This document shows positions 1 to 8,495 of a DNA stretch of 36,891 bases, piece after piece. The DNA is taken from assembly GCA_937921935.1 (NCBI GenBank), contig CAKZWQ010000051.1:1-36891 (forward strand), given 5' to 3'. Within the stretch, counting starts at the first letter, position 1. Each line of letters starts with the position of its first letter. The position numbers were made by a program, and so were the translations under genes. The notes beneath the pieces are model-generated. The model was given only the letters and a program-made list of their open reading frames with translations. It made no database searches and had not been told where the DNA came from. The DNA comes from an uncultured Gammaproteobacteria bacterium (GTDB lineage: Bacteria; Pseudomonadota; Gammaproteobacteria; Steroidobacterales; GCA-2729495).

Positions 1-226
1 TTTCCTCGTTGCCCTGCCAGACCGCTCGCCAGCCCTCTGTATCTGCCGGTTGAGGCAGATCAAAGTTTCGCTCATCTAACGAGAAGGCTTGCGCAGCCGC
101 CTGCGCCTCAGCGGATGTTGTGGTTGGGACATGGAAATCACCAGCCCTGGCGGATGTCACTATCAGCACGCTAAGAACAGTCATAGCTGCCAACTCCAAG
201 CTGGCCTGTTTCTCAAAACGAATCAT
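1..226 (-). CDS. Exported protein, N-terminal part only (possible alpha/beta hydrolase)
   Basis: The reading frame starts at ATG 226 on the minus strand and runs off the left edge after about 75 codons. Its start overlaps the stop of the upstream amidohydrolase gene by 14 bases, and a GAGG sequence lies about 11 bases ahead of the ATG, so the two genes are probably translationally coupled. The first ~30 residues look like a signal peptide, with a hydrophobic stretch ending in SARA. The following part (SAEAQAAAQAF, then PQPADTEGWRAVW) resembles the N-terminal lead of bacterial alpha/beta-hydrolase esterases, but no catalytic motif falls inside the window. The frame, overlap and signal peptide are seen directly; the hydrolase idea is a weak family impression. 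Confidence 0.55.
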   Translation of the reverse strand, partial: MIRFEKQASLELAAMTVLSVLIVTSARAGDFHVPTTTSAEAQAAAQAFSLDERNFDLPQPADTEGWRAVWQGNEE

Positions 227-2066
227 TTTTCACTGCCTCTTCAGCCACGAAATTTCCTCTATACCCCTCATCACCGCTGATCTGCAGGTCCACCCCATAT
301 TCTTCCTCAATTGCGTCCTCGCCGGTCGGGTCGCTTGCCCTGTCGTACACGAGCTTGCCGTCAAATACCGTGAGCTGCACTGCGACTGAACCGATCTCCG
401 TTGGCGGTATTTCAAATAAATTCCGGTTAAGGACGATCATATCTGCGCGCTTGCCTGCCTCAATTGAGCCGACGATATTTTCCTGATCCAAAATGTATGC
501 GGCGTTAATAGTCATTGCACGAATCGCTGTCGCAAGATCAATGGCCTCGCCGGATGCCAGTTCACGGTCACTGCCGCCGGTCGACTGGCGGGTAACGGCG
601 GCTTCAAGCGTCTCCAGCGGGTCGCGCCAGAACAATGGACCATCTGAGCCAATCACCACGCGACCACCCGCCTCGTGCACCGAGCGCATTGGGAACAACC
701 GGCTCATGCGGTCCTTACCAACATTGGCAGCAATCGCATCGATATAGGCGTTGGGCGCCCATAGTACCGGCGAAAACTCTGGCGTCAGATTGAGTTCGAC
801 AAGTCGGGGCAGGTCATCAGGATGAATCGAGATCGCGTGACCCAGCTGGTGGCGGCCCTTCAATTCGCCCTGCTGTCCCCTGACCACCTGCATCGCGTCC
901 AGCAGGCGCCGGGCTGCCCCGTCTCCGGTCGCGTGCGCCACCAGCCCCAGACCCATGGCATCGAAGCGCCCAAGGTCAACCGTCAGTTCCTCCAGCTCGA
1001 TGGCACTGATGCCATAGTCACCTGTAATGACGTACGGCTCGATGGTCAAACCCGTCGTGCCCAGATTGCCATCGATCGACATCTTGACGAAATCCGGATT
1101 GATCAGAGCAGTGTCGAAGCGGGCGCGATCTGCCAGCTGCTCCGCCTGATCTTCCAGCGGCATGGGTTCAAGGGGGCCCTTGTAAGTCCAGGCCAGAGCC
1201 ACACGCATCGCTAAGCTGCCGTCCGACTCAAGATCAAGCAAGGCTGTCGCCACCGGACGCTTCGCGTGCACTTGCTTCACGGACGTGATGCCAACCGAAT
1301 TCAGGTACTTGATAGTCCCGAGCATCCCCTTTTCGTGATTCTCCCGGGACAACTCAGGGAAATGTTTCCAGCCCCACTTTCCGGCGGCCGTCTCTGTCAT
1401 AAAGCCAGTAGGTTCGCCGGTATCCGGATCTTTGATCAACTCGCCGCCCTTGGGGGCCAGTGTATTAGCAGTGATGCCCTCCATCGCAAGAGCTTTCGAG
1501 TTCAGGAGCGCCTCATGCTCGGTATTTGTGAGCATCACTACGGGACGATCTGACACAACTTCATCAATAAATGCTTTGGTTGGAGACTGATTCGGGAAAA
1601 TCTCCAGCGGCAACTGCTCAACGAACAGCACCGGAAGATCTGGCTGCGACTCTGCGTACCCGGCTAATGTCTTCTGCAGCTGCTCAATCGTGTTCTGGTC
1701 GGGCCCGTACGTCAGCATGCTCCCCGCCAGCATGGGTGCTGCATAGGCTGCCTCGAGGTGCACATGGGCATCATGCAAACCCGGCATAACGAACTGGCCA
1801 CGCAGATCGATAACCTGGGTTTCAGTGCCCGTCACCGCGGCCACCGAAGCATTCGAACCCACGACAATGAACCCCCCGTCCCTGATCGCAACAGCCTCGA
1901 CCCATGGCGTGTTCTCATTGACCGTGTAGATTCGCCCGTTGGTAAAGACCAGATCAGCAGAGGTTGAACGAGCGACCACTGATTCGCCAATGCCAGTCTC
2001 GGAGTCACTACCAGAGCACGCAACAAGCACCCAACTGGCAAAGGCTATAAAGGTGACGCGTATCAT
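213..2066 (-). CDS. Amidohydrolase family lipoprotein (YtcJ-like, amidohydrolase_3)
   Basis: Metal-dependent hydrolase of the amidohydrolase superfamily, predicted to cut C-N bonds of amide or related substrates; the true substrate cannot be read from sequence. The chosen start is ATG 2066 (617 residues). It gives a short hydrophobic leader with lipobox LVAC and Cys17, so the mature protein should be a lipid-anchored periplasmic or outer-membrane enzyme. GGAGG lies 11 bases upstream; a Met seven codons earlier would place the ribosome site inside the gene. Visible motifs are VMPGLHDAHVHLE (HxH metal ligands), AHATGDGA, GHAISIHPDDL, IGSDGP (metal Asp) and a C-terminal GSIEAGKRADMIVL, all in the usual order and spacing. 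It is the first visible gene of element C cargo and overlaps the downstream exported protein gene. Confidence 0.9.
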   Translation of the reverse strand: MIRVTFIAFASWVLVACSGSDSETGIGESVVARSTSADLVFTNGRIYTVNENTPWVEAVAIRDGGFIVVGSNASVAAVTGTETQVIDLRGQFVMPGLHDAHVHLEAAYAAPMLAGSMLTYGPDQNTIEQLQKTLAGYAESQPDLPVLFVEQLPLEIFPNQSPTKAFIDEVVSDRPVVMLTNTEHEALLNSKALAMEGITANTLAPKGGELIKDPDTGEPTGFMTETAAGKWGWKHFPELSRENHEKGMLGTIKYLNSVGITSVKQVHAKRPVATALLDLESDGSLAMRVALAWTYKGPLEPMPLEDQAEQLADRARFDTALINPDFVKMSIDGNLGTTGLTIEPYVITGDYGISAIELEELTVDLGRFDAMGLGLVAHATGDGAARRLLDAMQVVRGQQGELKGRHQLGHAISIHPDDLPRLVELNLTPEFSPVLWAPNAYIDAIAANVGKDRMSRLFPMRSVHEAGGRVVIGSDGPLFWRDPLETLEAAVTRQSTGGSDRELASGEAIDLATAIRAMTINAAYILDQENIVGSIEAGKRADMIVLNRNLFEIPPTEIGSVAVQLTVFDGKLVYDRASDPTGEDAIEEEYGVDLQISGDEGYRGNFVAEEAVKNDSF

Positions 2067-2149
2067 TTTCTGTGGATCCTCCGCCAATCGTTATTAAGGA
2101 TACCCAATACGCGTAGCCCTCGCCGCATTGTCACAGACGGAGCTGATCA

Positions 2150-2288
2150 GGCACAGATCAATGAGTTCTGTAAAGACAGGCTGACTTCTGTGGTCGGAAA
2201 CTCCCGCAAACCTCCCGCACGAGTCGTGAGCAACTCGTTGCATGACGCGCAAGTGCTTGCGAAAAATGGTGGTGATGGGTGGACTTGA
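2150..2288 (+). pseudogene. Decayed C-terminal tail of a tyrosine recombinase (element C)
   Basis: Plus-strand reading of this stretch gives RLTSVVGNSRKPPARVVS, which lines up with the tail of the better preserved integrase remnant at 22554-23006 (AANRVVSSRKTPELTVLN) and sits at the same place, directly left of a tRNA 3'-half copy. No catalytic residues are present and there is no start, so only the last few dozen codons survive; the frame reads on into the att copy to a TGA at 2286-2288. It marks the right end of an element extending off the window to the left. The call rests on the parallel with the other two tails rather than on the peptide alone. Confidence 0.5.
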
Positions 2289-2307
2289 ACCACCGACCTC
2301 AGCATTA
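2267..2307 (-). repeat. att copy: duplicated 3' half of tRNA-Met (C/B junction)
   Basis: 41 bases are identical to the 3' half of the tRNA-Met gene at 23013-23089, running from the CCA end into the anticodon loop. The identity then breaks and a 54-bp unrelated stretch (2308-2361) intervenes before the conserved element end. This is the expected footprint of an integrase that recombines at the anticodon loop and rebuilds the tRNA 3' end with its own copy. Confidence 0.88.
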
Positions 2308-2361
2308 CGACATGCAGGGATGCATTAGTGCCGCGGAGGCCAGGGATGGCCGGGAGCGGCT

Positions 2362-2477
2362 GAGAGCGACTTGGCACTTGTAAGTAATTGTTTTAATAGG
2401 TAATCGCCAAGGGGCGTCCGTTGCCAATTGCATGACCGTGCATAACGGTGCACAACCGGGTCCCGCAAATCTCCCGC
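2362..2477 (+). repeat. Conserved left end of element B (copy 1)
   Basis: This 116-bp segment matches 9592-9708 at most positions (shared TGAGAGCGAC start, CAAGGGGCGTCCGTTG block, GTGCATAACGGTGCAC hairpin, and two TCCCGC motifs 11 bases apart at the end). It follows a tRNA 3'-half copy in both places. It is best read as the element-specific arm region of the attachment site, holding integrase or excisionase binding sites. Confidence 0.75.
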
Positions 2478-2523
2478 ATGTCCGCTTTCGGCCAAATGCC
2501 AACGCCCAACACTCGACTTATGG

Positions 2524-3213
2524 CTAGCCATTGATCGGGGGAGCCGGCAATACAGGGAGCACGTACCAGACGATGGCGAGAAAATGGCAGATGGCCCCGG
2601 CCAGTACGAACACATGCCAGATAGCGTGGCTGAAGGGCACCCGCTTTGCCATGTAAAACACAGTGCCCACGGTGTAGCTGACGCCCCCGGCAACCACCCA
2701 GAACATGCCGTTCGCGCCGATCGCTTCCGCAACCTGGGGCCCCGCGATAACGACGAGCCAGCCCATGAGAAGATAAGTGATCATGGAAAAGCGTGGAAAA
2801 CGATGCCGGAATCTTACTTTTATAAAAATCCCTGCCGTTGCTAAGGACCAAATGGTCCCAAACAACCACCATCCGATTTCGGTTCGCATCGCGATAAGCA
2901 CGAAGGGCGTGTAGGTGCCGGCAATCAGCAAATAGATTGCGCAGTGATCAAGCACTTTCAATTGCTGTTTTCGTTCCGATGCAGGCAAAGCGTGGTAGAG
3001 CGTTGAGGCCAGGAACAGACTGATCAGGCTGACACCATAAACGGAGCTGGCGATGATTCGCCAAGGATCAGAGGCGCCGCTCGACAGAAGCAGCATCCAA
3101 AAAAGGCCGGTAATGCTCAGCAGAACGCCGGCACCGTGGCTGATTACGTGCGCAATTTCCTCGGCATCACTGTATTGAGACAGTATGGCGCGCTTGGTAA
3201 TAAATATATTCAA
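2524..3213 (-). CDS. Hemolysin III / PAQR family membrane protein
   Basis: Seven-helix integral membrane protein of the HlyIII/YqfA (PAQR-like) family, 229 residues, near the family's usual length. The signature residues are visible: E and H in DAEEIAHVISHG near the N terminus, ASTLYHALP (Ser and His), LDHCAIYLLIAGTYTPF (Asp), and a C-terminal SHAIWHVFVLAGAICH with the paired histidines. These residues form a metal site in this superfamily and suggest membrane hydrolase chemistry, though the bacterial role is not settled. The reading frame offers only a TTG start at 3213 without a clear ribosome site, so the exact start is uncertain. It is the first gene inside element B, transcribed away from the glycoside cluster. 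Confidence 0.88.
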   Translation of the reverse strand: MNIFITKRAILSQYSDAEEIAHVISHGAGVLLSITGLFWMLLLSSGASDPWRIIASSVYGVSLISLFLASTLYHALPASERKQQLKVLDHCAIYLLIAGTYTPFVLIAMRTEIGWWLFGTIWSLATAGIFIKVRFRHRFPRFSMITYLLMGWLVVIAGPQVAEAIGANGMFWVVAGGVSYTVGTVFYMAKRVPFSHAIWHVFVLAGAICHFLAIVWYVLPVLPAPPING

Positions 3214-3505
3214 GGCGGCGTGCTACGGCTCAAGGAGATCCAGGTTGCCAAGCCTGATGCGGGTCAGGATACCCGACTCTTTGGTGGCCGGACAGGGCCC
3301 GGGCCTCAAAAACCCGTGCTACTCATTTGACAACAAGCAAGCCTGGGCGAAGCCCAGGGCGGTATTGGGTCAATATGATTTAGCGAGCTGAGAAGCAAGA
3401 AAGTCAGGGCTTTCAATGGCTTCGACCTGCAAGGCCCAAGGAGTACCGTGCGAACCCAGCCGTTCATACATGTTAAAGTTGTTTCAGCCATTCGATAGTA
3501 GATGA
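3214..3505. other. Divergent intergenic region
   Basis: About 290 bases separate the HlyIII-like gene (leftward) from the large glycosyltransferase gene (rightward), so both promoters should lie here. A short GC hairpin (CCTGGGC, loop GAA, GCCCAGG) occupies 3342-3358 but has no T-run. No convincing -35/-10 pair is visible: a TTGACA at 3327 and a TATGAT at 3374 are too far apart (41 bases). Confidence 0.5.
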
Positions 3506-5866
3506 ATGGACCATAGAGGCCATCCCAGCATGCTGCCCGCCATACAATCAGTCGCACTTATCGGCACATACCTGCCGCGGCAATGTGGCATCGCTACATT
3601 CACTGCCGACCTCGCCGCCGCCATTCTTGACAACGACCCACATATCGACTGCTCGATCGTGGCGATGAATGATCGTCCCGAGGGCTATGAGTATCCGCCT
3701 GAGGTGCGCTTCCAGATCGGCCAGAACGAACTGAACGAATACGGCCTCGCGGCGGGCTTTCTCAACCTGCGCAATCCGGATGTCGTCTGTCTACAGCATG
3801 AATACGGCATATTCGGTGGCCAACGGGGCGGCTTTATTGTTGAACTGCTCCAAGATCTGAAGGTACCTGTCATAACGACCTTGCACACTGTGCTCAGAGA
3901 TCCTTCGGCGCAGGAACAAAAAATCATCAAGCGGCTCTCAGAGCTGTCGGATAAATTGGTAGTGATGAGCGAGTGCGGGGCCGGATTTCTTCGCGATGTG
4001 TATCACGTGCCCGAGTCCAAGATTGCCCTGATTCATCACGGCATCCTGGACGTGCCTTTTCTGGATCCCGACCCTTGCAAGAGCAGGGTCGTCGTAGATG
4101 GCAAGACTCTAATTCTTACATTCGGCTTGCTCTCGCCAGGCAAAGGCATCGAGTACATGGTCGATGCCTTACCGGAAATTGTCAGCTCACATCCGGAAGT
4201 ACTCTATTTCGTCGTTGGCGCAACGCATCCGCATTCCAAAGCCGAACAAGGAGAAGAATACAGGCTGGGCTTGCACCTGCGGGCAAAGGAGCTAGGCGTC
4301 GCCGACAACATCGTGTTCCATGACCGTTTCCTCGAGCGAGACGAATTGCTCGAAATCATTCGCGCTGCGGACCTCTACGTAACGCCCTATTTAAATGAAG
4401 CCCAGGTGGTCTCAGGCACCCTGGCCTACGCGCTGGGGGCCGGCAAAGCAGTGGTATCGACTCCCTATTGGCATGCCAAGGAGATGCTAGCCAACAACCG
4501 AGGCAAGTTAGTTCCCTTCAGAGACCCCAAGGCTTTAGCCCACGAGATCAATCAACTTCTGGACCACCCGAAGGAGCGTCTGGCGATGCGACGCGCGGCC
4601 TATCAGTACTGTCGGCCGATGGTCATGAAGGAGATGGGTAAGCGCTATCTGGAACTACTCTCACACAGCAAGTCCCAGCCCTCGCGATCGGTGGATCTAG
4701 GGGTTCTGGAACCTCTTGGCCAGCGCGAACAACGACTGCCGCAAATCAATCTGAAACATCTCCGCCTAATGACCGATGACACCGGCATGCTCCAGCACGC
4801 CCGGTTCACGATTCCTAACCGAAGCCATGGATATTGTGTCGATGACAACGCCCGTGCACTGATAGTCACGACCAGGGTAGATGATCTGAATAGAACAGAC
4901 GCTTCAGTGGCCGATTTATCTGCTATCTATCTGAGCTTCCTGGATGATGCATTCAATCCGGATACTGGCAGATTTCGCAACTTCATGACTTACGAGCGTA
5001 AATGGCTTGAGGAATTTGGCTCGGAGGATTCTCACGGCCGTGCGTTGTGGGCATTGGGCATAACGGCAGGTTGGGGACGTAGCAGCGGTCAAGTTGCTCT
5101 CGCGACGGAGCTCTTCAATAAAGCCCTGCCTGCGCTGGAGACCTTCGGCGATTCCCGCGCCATTGCCTTCCCTATTCTTGGCATTCAGGCCTACCTCCGG
5201 CGACACGACCAGGACCAGCGAGCCTGGTCGGTGCTGCGATCACTTGGCGACAGACTTAGCAGCCGATTCACGCAATACGCGACCGAAGAGTGGAATTGGC
5301 ATGAAGATATGCTGGCCTATGACAACGCTCGCTTGCCGCAGGCACTCATGGCCTGCGGCCGGGCCATCCGCAATGATGAGATGGTCTCCCTCGGCATCAA
5401 CGTACTCAACTCGCTCAGGGACATGCAGCTTGATCACCCCGATGGGTGTTTTTCACCGGTTGGTAACCAGGGTTGGCATGAGAAGGATGGTTCCAAAGCC
5501 CAATACGATCAACAGCCCCTGGAGGCTGCCGCCATGATCGGTGCCTGTATTGAAGCCTATGAATGCACCCACGGCGAGGAATGGGTCCAGTTGGCGAGCA
5601 CGTGCTTCAACTGGTACCTCGGCAAAAACGATCAACAGTTGAAACTCTATGATCACGCCAGCGGTGGATGTCGTGATGGCCTCGAAGCAAACGGTGTCAA
5701 CGAAAATCAGGGGGCGGAATCGACGCTGTCTTACATCCTCTCACTGCTCGCCCTGTACAACCTACGAGGATTGAAAACGCACAACAAAGACGAGGAGCAG
5801 CAAGAGTTCGAACGTCATGCGGTTGATAGCACTGGTTCGCAACTCAAGCCTGTTGAGCTTTCTTGA
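3506..5866 (+). CDS. Family 4 glycosyltransferase fused to an (alpha/alpha) toroid domain
   Basis: Two-domain protein of 786 residues. Residues ~13-385 are a GT-B, GT4-type glycosyltransferase: N-terminal LIGTYLPRQCGIATFTADL, a second Rossmann half starting ILTFGLLSPGKGIEYMVDAL, and the donor-site region NEAQVVSGTLAYALGAGKAV around E298. Residues ~415-755 are helical and carry repeated motifs typical of six-hairpin toroids (VDDNARALI, SEDSHGRALWALG, YDQQPLEAAA, NENQGAESTLSYILSLLALY), resembling glycoside-processing enzymes. No signal peptide is seen, so it should act in the cytoplasm. The start could be ATG 3506 or ATG 3530; the latter has AGAGG about 10 bases upstream. Its 3' end overlaps the convergent GH130 gene by 23 bases. 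The neighbouring GT4 and two GH130 genes suggest joint building and trimming of one glycan; donor and product are unknown. Confidence 0.85.
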   Translation: MDHRGHPSMLPAIQSVALIGTYLPRQCGIATFTADLAAAILDNDPHIDCSIVAMNDRPEGYEYPPEVRFQIGQNELNEYGLAAGFLNLRNPDVVCLQHEYGIFGGQRGGFIVELLQDLKVPVITTLHTVLRDPSAQEQKIIKRLSELSDKLVVMSECGAGFLRDVYHVPESKIALIHHGILDVPFLDPDPCKSRVVVDGKTLILTFGLLSPGKGIEYMVDALPEIVSSHPEVLYFVVGATHPHSKAEQGEEYRLGLHLRAKELGVADNIVFHDRFLERDELLEIIRAADLYVTPYLNEAQVVSGTLAYALGAGKAVVSTPYWHAKEMLANNRGKLVPFRDPKALAHEINQLLDHPKERLAMRRAAYQYCRPMVMKEMGKRYLELLSHSKSQPSRSVDLGVLEPLGQREQRLPQINLKHLRLMTDDTGMLQHARFTIPNRSHGYCVDDNARALIVTTRVDDLNRTDASVADLSAIYLSFLDDAFNPDTGRFRNFMTYERKWLEEFGSEDSHGRALWALGITAGWGRSSGQVALATELFNKALPALETFGDSRAIAFPILGIQAYLRRHDQDQRAWSVLRSLGDRLSSRFTQYATEEWNWHEDMLAYDNARLPQALMACGRAIRNDEMVSLGINVLNSLRDMQLDHPDGCFSPVGNQGWHEKDGSKAQYDQQPLEAAAMIGACIEAYECTHGEEWVQLASTCFNWYLGKNDQQLKLYDHASGGCRDGLEANGVNENQGAESTLSYILSLLALYNLRGLKTHNKDEEQQEFERHAVDSTGSQLKPVELS

Positions 5867-7325
5867 GCCGTGACAATAGCTCTGGAATCGAGACGGTGGC
5901 AACTCTGCATCTTTGGTCGGCGATGCCGTATGGAATAATTAATGTATCCCCGTGGATCATACTTCCGCAGGTATAGACCACGTTGGGGACGTAGCCATCT
6001 CGTTCATGCTCGTCAGGCGCGAGTATGGGCTCTTCGAGTCGTCCGATCACTTTTCTGGGGTCATCAAGGTCTAAAAGCTCAGCCCAGATGCTGTACTTGC
6101 GCATCGGTCCGACGCCATGAAACAGGGCCAGCCACCCCTCTGACGTTTCCACTGGCGAACCACAATTGCCAACTTGAAGAAACTCCAGAGGATGCACCGG
6201 CTCCTGAAGGAGCTCCGCGTCATTCCAGTAACGCAGGCTATCGGAGAACATGATGTAGTTGTTAACGCCATCCTGCCGCGACAACATCACATAGCGACCG
6301 TTGATCTTCCTGGGAAACAACGCCATTCCCTTGTTCTGTGCTGCATTGCCGCTGAGCGTATGAATTTCGAACGTTAAAAAGTCATCGGTCTGAAGCAGCT
6401 GAGGCAGTATCTCGAACCCATTGTAGGCTGTGTAAGTCGCATAGTAGGTAACCGCCGCATCATCATCGACAAAGCGAACGAATCGCGCATCCTCGATGCC
6501 GCCCGATTCGTTCTCCGACACGGGAAAAATCACTCGCTCGGAAATTGGTTGCTCGGGGCGAAAAATAACTTCGTAGTTTGACCGGGCCAACCACAAGGCC
6601 GTATCAATCGCATGACGTTTATCGACGAGCCGATACTTGGTCGATTTGAGATTCCTTATCTGGACCTCCAGCTCATCGATGGTGAAACGTTCTCCCAGGC
6701 CCTCCAGAAGATGATTCATGACCCGGTCGTGTGCTCCCATTTCTTCAAGCTTTCGCCGAAAGTGCAGGCGCTGATAGACGGGATCCGTGTGCATCTCGGG
6801 CGTGGCCACATACTGACTCACGGGATCAAAGTAGATATCGTGGTTCTGGTCAACAATCCCGCTGCGGAACTCAATGGACGATACATGCCCCTCACCGGTC
6901 GCTCTGAAACTCATGACGAATCGGAGTGCCCCCTTGTCAACGCCTTTCTGATCGGGGTGGTGCACGATGGATGGATTGAATAGCGCCGCCGCTTCTACTG
7001 AGTACTCACTGGTCAGATAGGCACCAATCAGAAGGCATTGCTCGGCTGACAAAGTGAGGCGTTTTGACACGTATCCTGATACACGTTCGAAGTTTGCTTG
7101 CAGAATCTCTCTAAAGTTTCGGTGCCGCCCGGAGAACTCCTGCAGTACGTTCTCCATCAAATGATTCACATCATCATCGCCAAGCTGAGCCACCCGCTCG
7201 ATCAAACCCTTGATGCGCGCCCGGTCCCCGGGAATATGTGGGCGCGTGATGACGCGAGAACTCTCGGCGCTCATCACCGTTGGACGGCGTTTAACGAGTT
7301 GACCCCGCTGTTCCTTTACTCTCAT
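5844..7325 (-). CDS. GH130 family glycosidase/phosphorylase, long form
   Basis: 493-residue protein with an N-terminal helical extension (~1-130) followed by a five-bladed beta-propeller typical of GH130. Visible landmarks are FNPSIV (~116), GIEDARF (~276-282, equivalent to the EDPR-type active-site segment), GNCGSPVETSEGWLALFHGVGP (~387-407) and DGYVPNVVYTCGSMIHGDTLIIPYG (~443-467). Characterised GH130 members are inverting beta-mannoside phosphorylases or hydrolases acting on intracellular oligosaccharides; which of these applies here is not decidable by eye. The start is ambiguous between ATG 7325 and ATG 7274, with no strong ribosome site at either. It is transcribed toward the fused glycosyltransferase and away from the second GT/GH130 pair. 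Confidence 0.88.
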   Translation of the reverse strand: MRVKEQRGQLVKRRPTVMSAESSRVITRPHIPGDRARIKGLIERVAQLGDDDVNHLMENVLQEFSGRHRNFREILQANFERVSGYVSKRLTLSAEQCLLIGAYLTSEYSVEAAALFNPSIVHHPDQKGVDKGALRFVMSFRATGEGHVSSIEFRSGIVDQNHDIYFDPVSQYVATPEMHTDPVYQRLHFRRKLEEMGAHDRVMNHLLEGLGERFTIDELEVQIRNLKSTKYRLVDKRHAIDTALWLARSNYEVIFRPEQPISERVIFPVSENESGGIEDARFVRFVDDDAAVTYYATYTAYNGFEILPQLLQTDDFLTFEIHTLSGNAAQNKGMALFPRKINGRYVMLSRQDGVNNYIMFSDSLRYWNDAELLQEPVHPLEFLQVGNCGSPVETSEGWLALFHGVGPMRKYSIWAELLDLDDPRKVIGRLEEPILAPDEHERDGYVPNVVYTCGSMIHGDTLIIPYGIADQRCRVATVSIPELLSRLKKAQQA

Positions 7326-7463
7326 CTGTGATTGCGCATTGATGTAATGTGACTAACAATGGCCCAAAGATCATGGACCCGTTTCTAACCTCAGTGATTA
7401 TAGAGGTGTCGTGCAGCAGAAGCTTGATGTCGGCGTCACAATTTCAGAGAAAAGTATCTCAGC

Positions 7464-8495
7464 ATGTCCATTCGTATCGCTCTGCTCAGCCCCATTTCAT
7501 GGCGTACACCGCCGCGTCACTATGGCCCATGGGAATCGGTGGTCAGTCTGCTCGCCGAGGAGCTGGTGCAAATGGACCTGGATGTCACCCTGTTTGCCAC
7601 CGCTGATTCGCAAACCAGCGGGAAGTTGGTGGCCGTATGTCCGCGCCCTTACTCGGAAGATCTCACCGTTAACCCGAAGGTCGCGGAATGTCTGCACATT
7701 TCCGAGGTTTTCGAAAGGTCTACCGAGTTTGATCTCATTCACAATCACTTCGACTTTCTGCCGCTAACCTACTCCAGGTTGATCGACACCCCGGTACTGA
7801 CCACCATTCACGGCTTCTCATCACCGTCCATCCTTCCGGTCTACAAGAAATACGATGACAGTAGCCATTATGTGGCGATCAGTGAGGCGGACAAATCGCC
7901 AGAGCTAGACTATATCGCCACCGTCCATCACGGTATCGATATTTCACAATTCGCCTTTTCCAAAACTCACGGGGAGTACCTGCTGTTCTTCGGACGCATC
8001 CATCCGGAGAAGGGCGTCCACGAAGCCATTCAGGTGGCGCAGCGCGCGGGCAGAAAGCTGATCATTGCGGGCATCATACAAGATCAGGACTACTTTAAAT
8101 CTAAAATCGAGCCTTGCCTGGACGGTGGCGCAGTCGAGTATATCGGCGCCGTGGGGCCACAGGAGCGTTCCAAGGTCCTGGGCGGGGCGTTGGCGCTGCT
8201 GCATCTGATCAGCTTCAACGAACCTTTTGGTTTGAGCCTGGTGGAGTCCCTGGCGTGCGGCACGCCCATCATTGCATTTGGCCGTGGCTCGATTCCGGAA
8301 ATTCTCAGGCACGCCGAGACCGGCTATATCGTTGCAGACGTCGAACAAGCCGTGCAGGCCGTCGCTGCAGTGCCTTCACTCGACCGCTCCGCTTGTCGGG
8401 AGGATGCTGAACAGCGCTTTTCTTCGGTCCGCATGGCAAGCAACTATGTTCGCGTCTATCAGCAAATTCTGGATTTGGAAGCAGACAATGATTAA
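7464..8495 (+). CDS. Family 4 glycosyltransferase
   Basis: 343-residue single-domain GT-B glycosyltransferase. Motifs are ALLSPISWRTPPRHYGPWE at the N terminus (typical acceptor-side loop of this subgroup), DLIHNHFDFLP (~90-100), LLFFGRIHPEKGVHEAI (~173-189) and the donor-binding E-x7-E segment NEPFGLSLVESLACGTPII (~252-270). There is no signal peptide or membrane anchor. Its stop overlaps the start of the following GH130 gene (shared ATGATTAA), so the pair is almost certainly cotranscribed and translationally coupled. A 138-bp intergenic region separates it from the divergent long GH130 gene. The sugar donor cannot be assigned; a mannosyl donor is a guess based on the GH130 partner. Confidence 0.92.
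   Translation: MSIRIALLSPISWRTPPRHYGPWESVVSLLAEELVQMDLDVTLFATADSQTSGKLVAVCPRPYSEDLTVNPKVAECLHISEVFERSTEFDLIHNHFDFLPLTYSRLIDTPVLTTIHGFSSPSILPVYKKYDDSSHYVAISEADKSPELDYIATVHHGIDISQFAFSKTHGEYLLFFGRIHPEKGVHEAIQVAQRAGRKLIIAGIIQDQDYFKSKIEPCLDGGAVEYIGAVGPQERSKVLGGALALLHLISFNEPFGLSLVESLACGTPIIAFGRGSIPEILRHAETGYIVADVEQAVQAVAAVPSLDRSACREDAEQRFSSVRMASNYVRVYQQILDLEADND

Noticed and set aside
3327..3379. TTGACA and TATGAT as a promoter for the fused glycosyltransferase
   Set aside because: The spacing is about 41 bases, far from the usual 16-18.
8272..8487. N-terminal extension of the short GH130
   Set aside because: It lies entirely inside the preceding glycosyltransferase in another frame; the protein family begins at the ATG overlapping that gene's stop.
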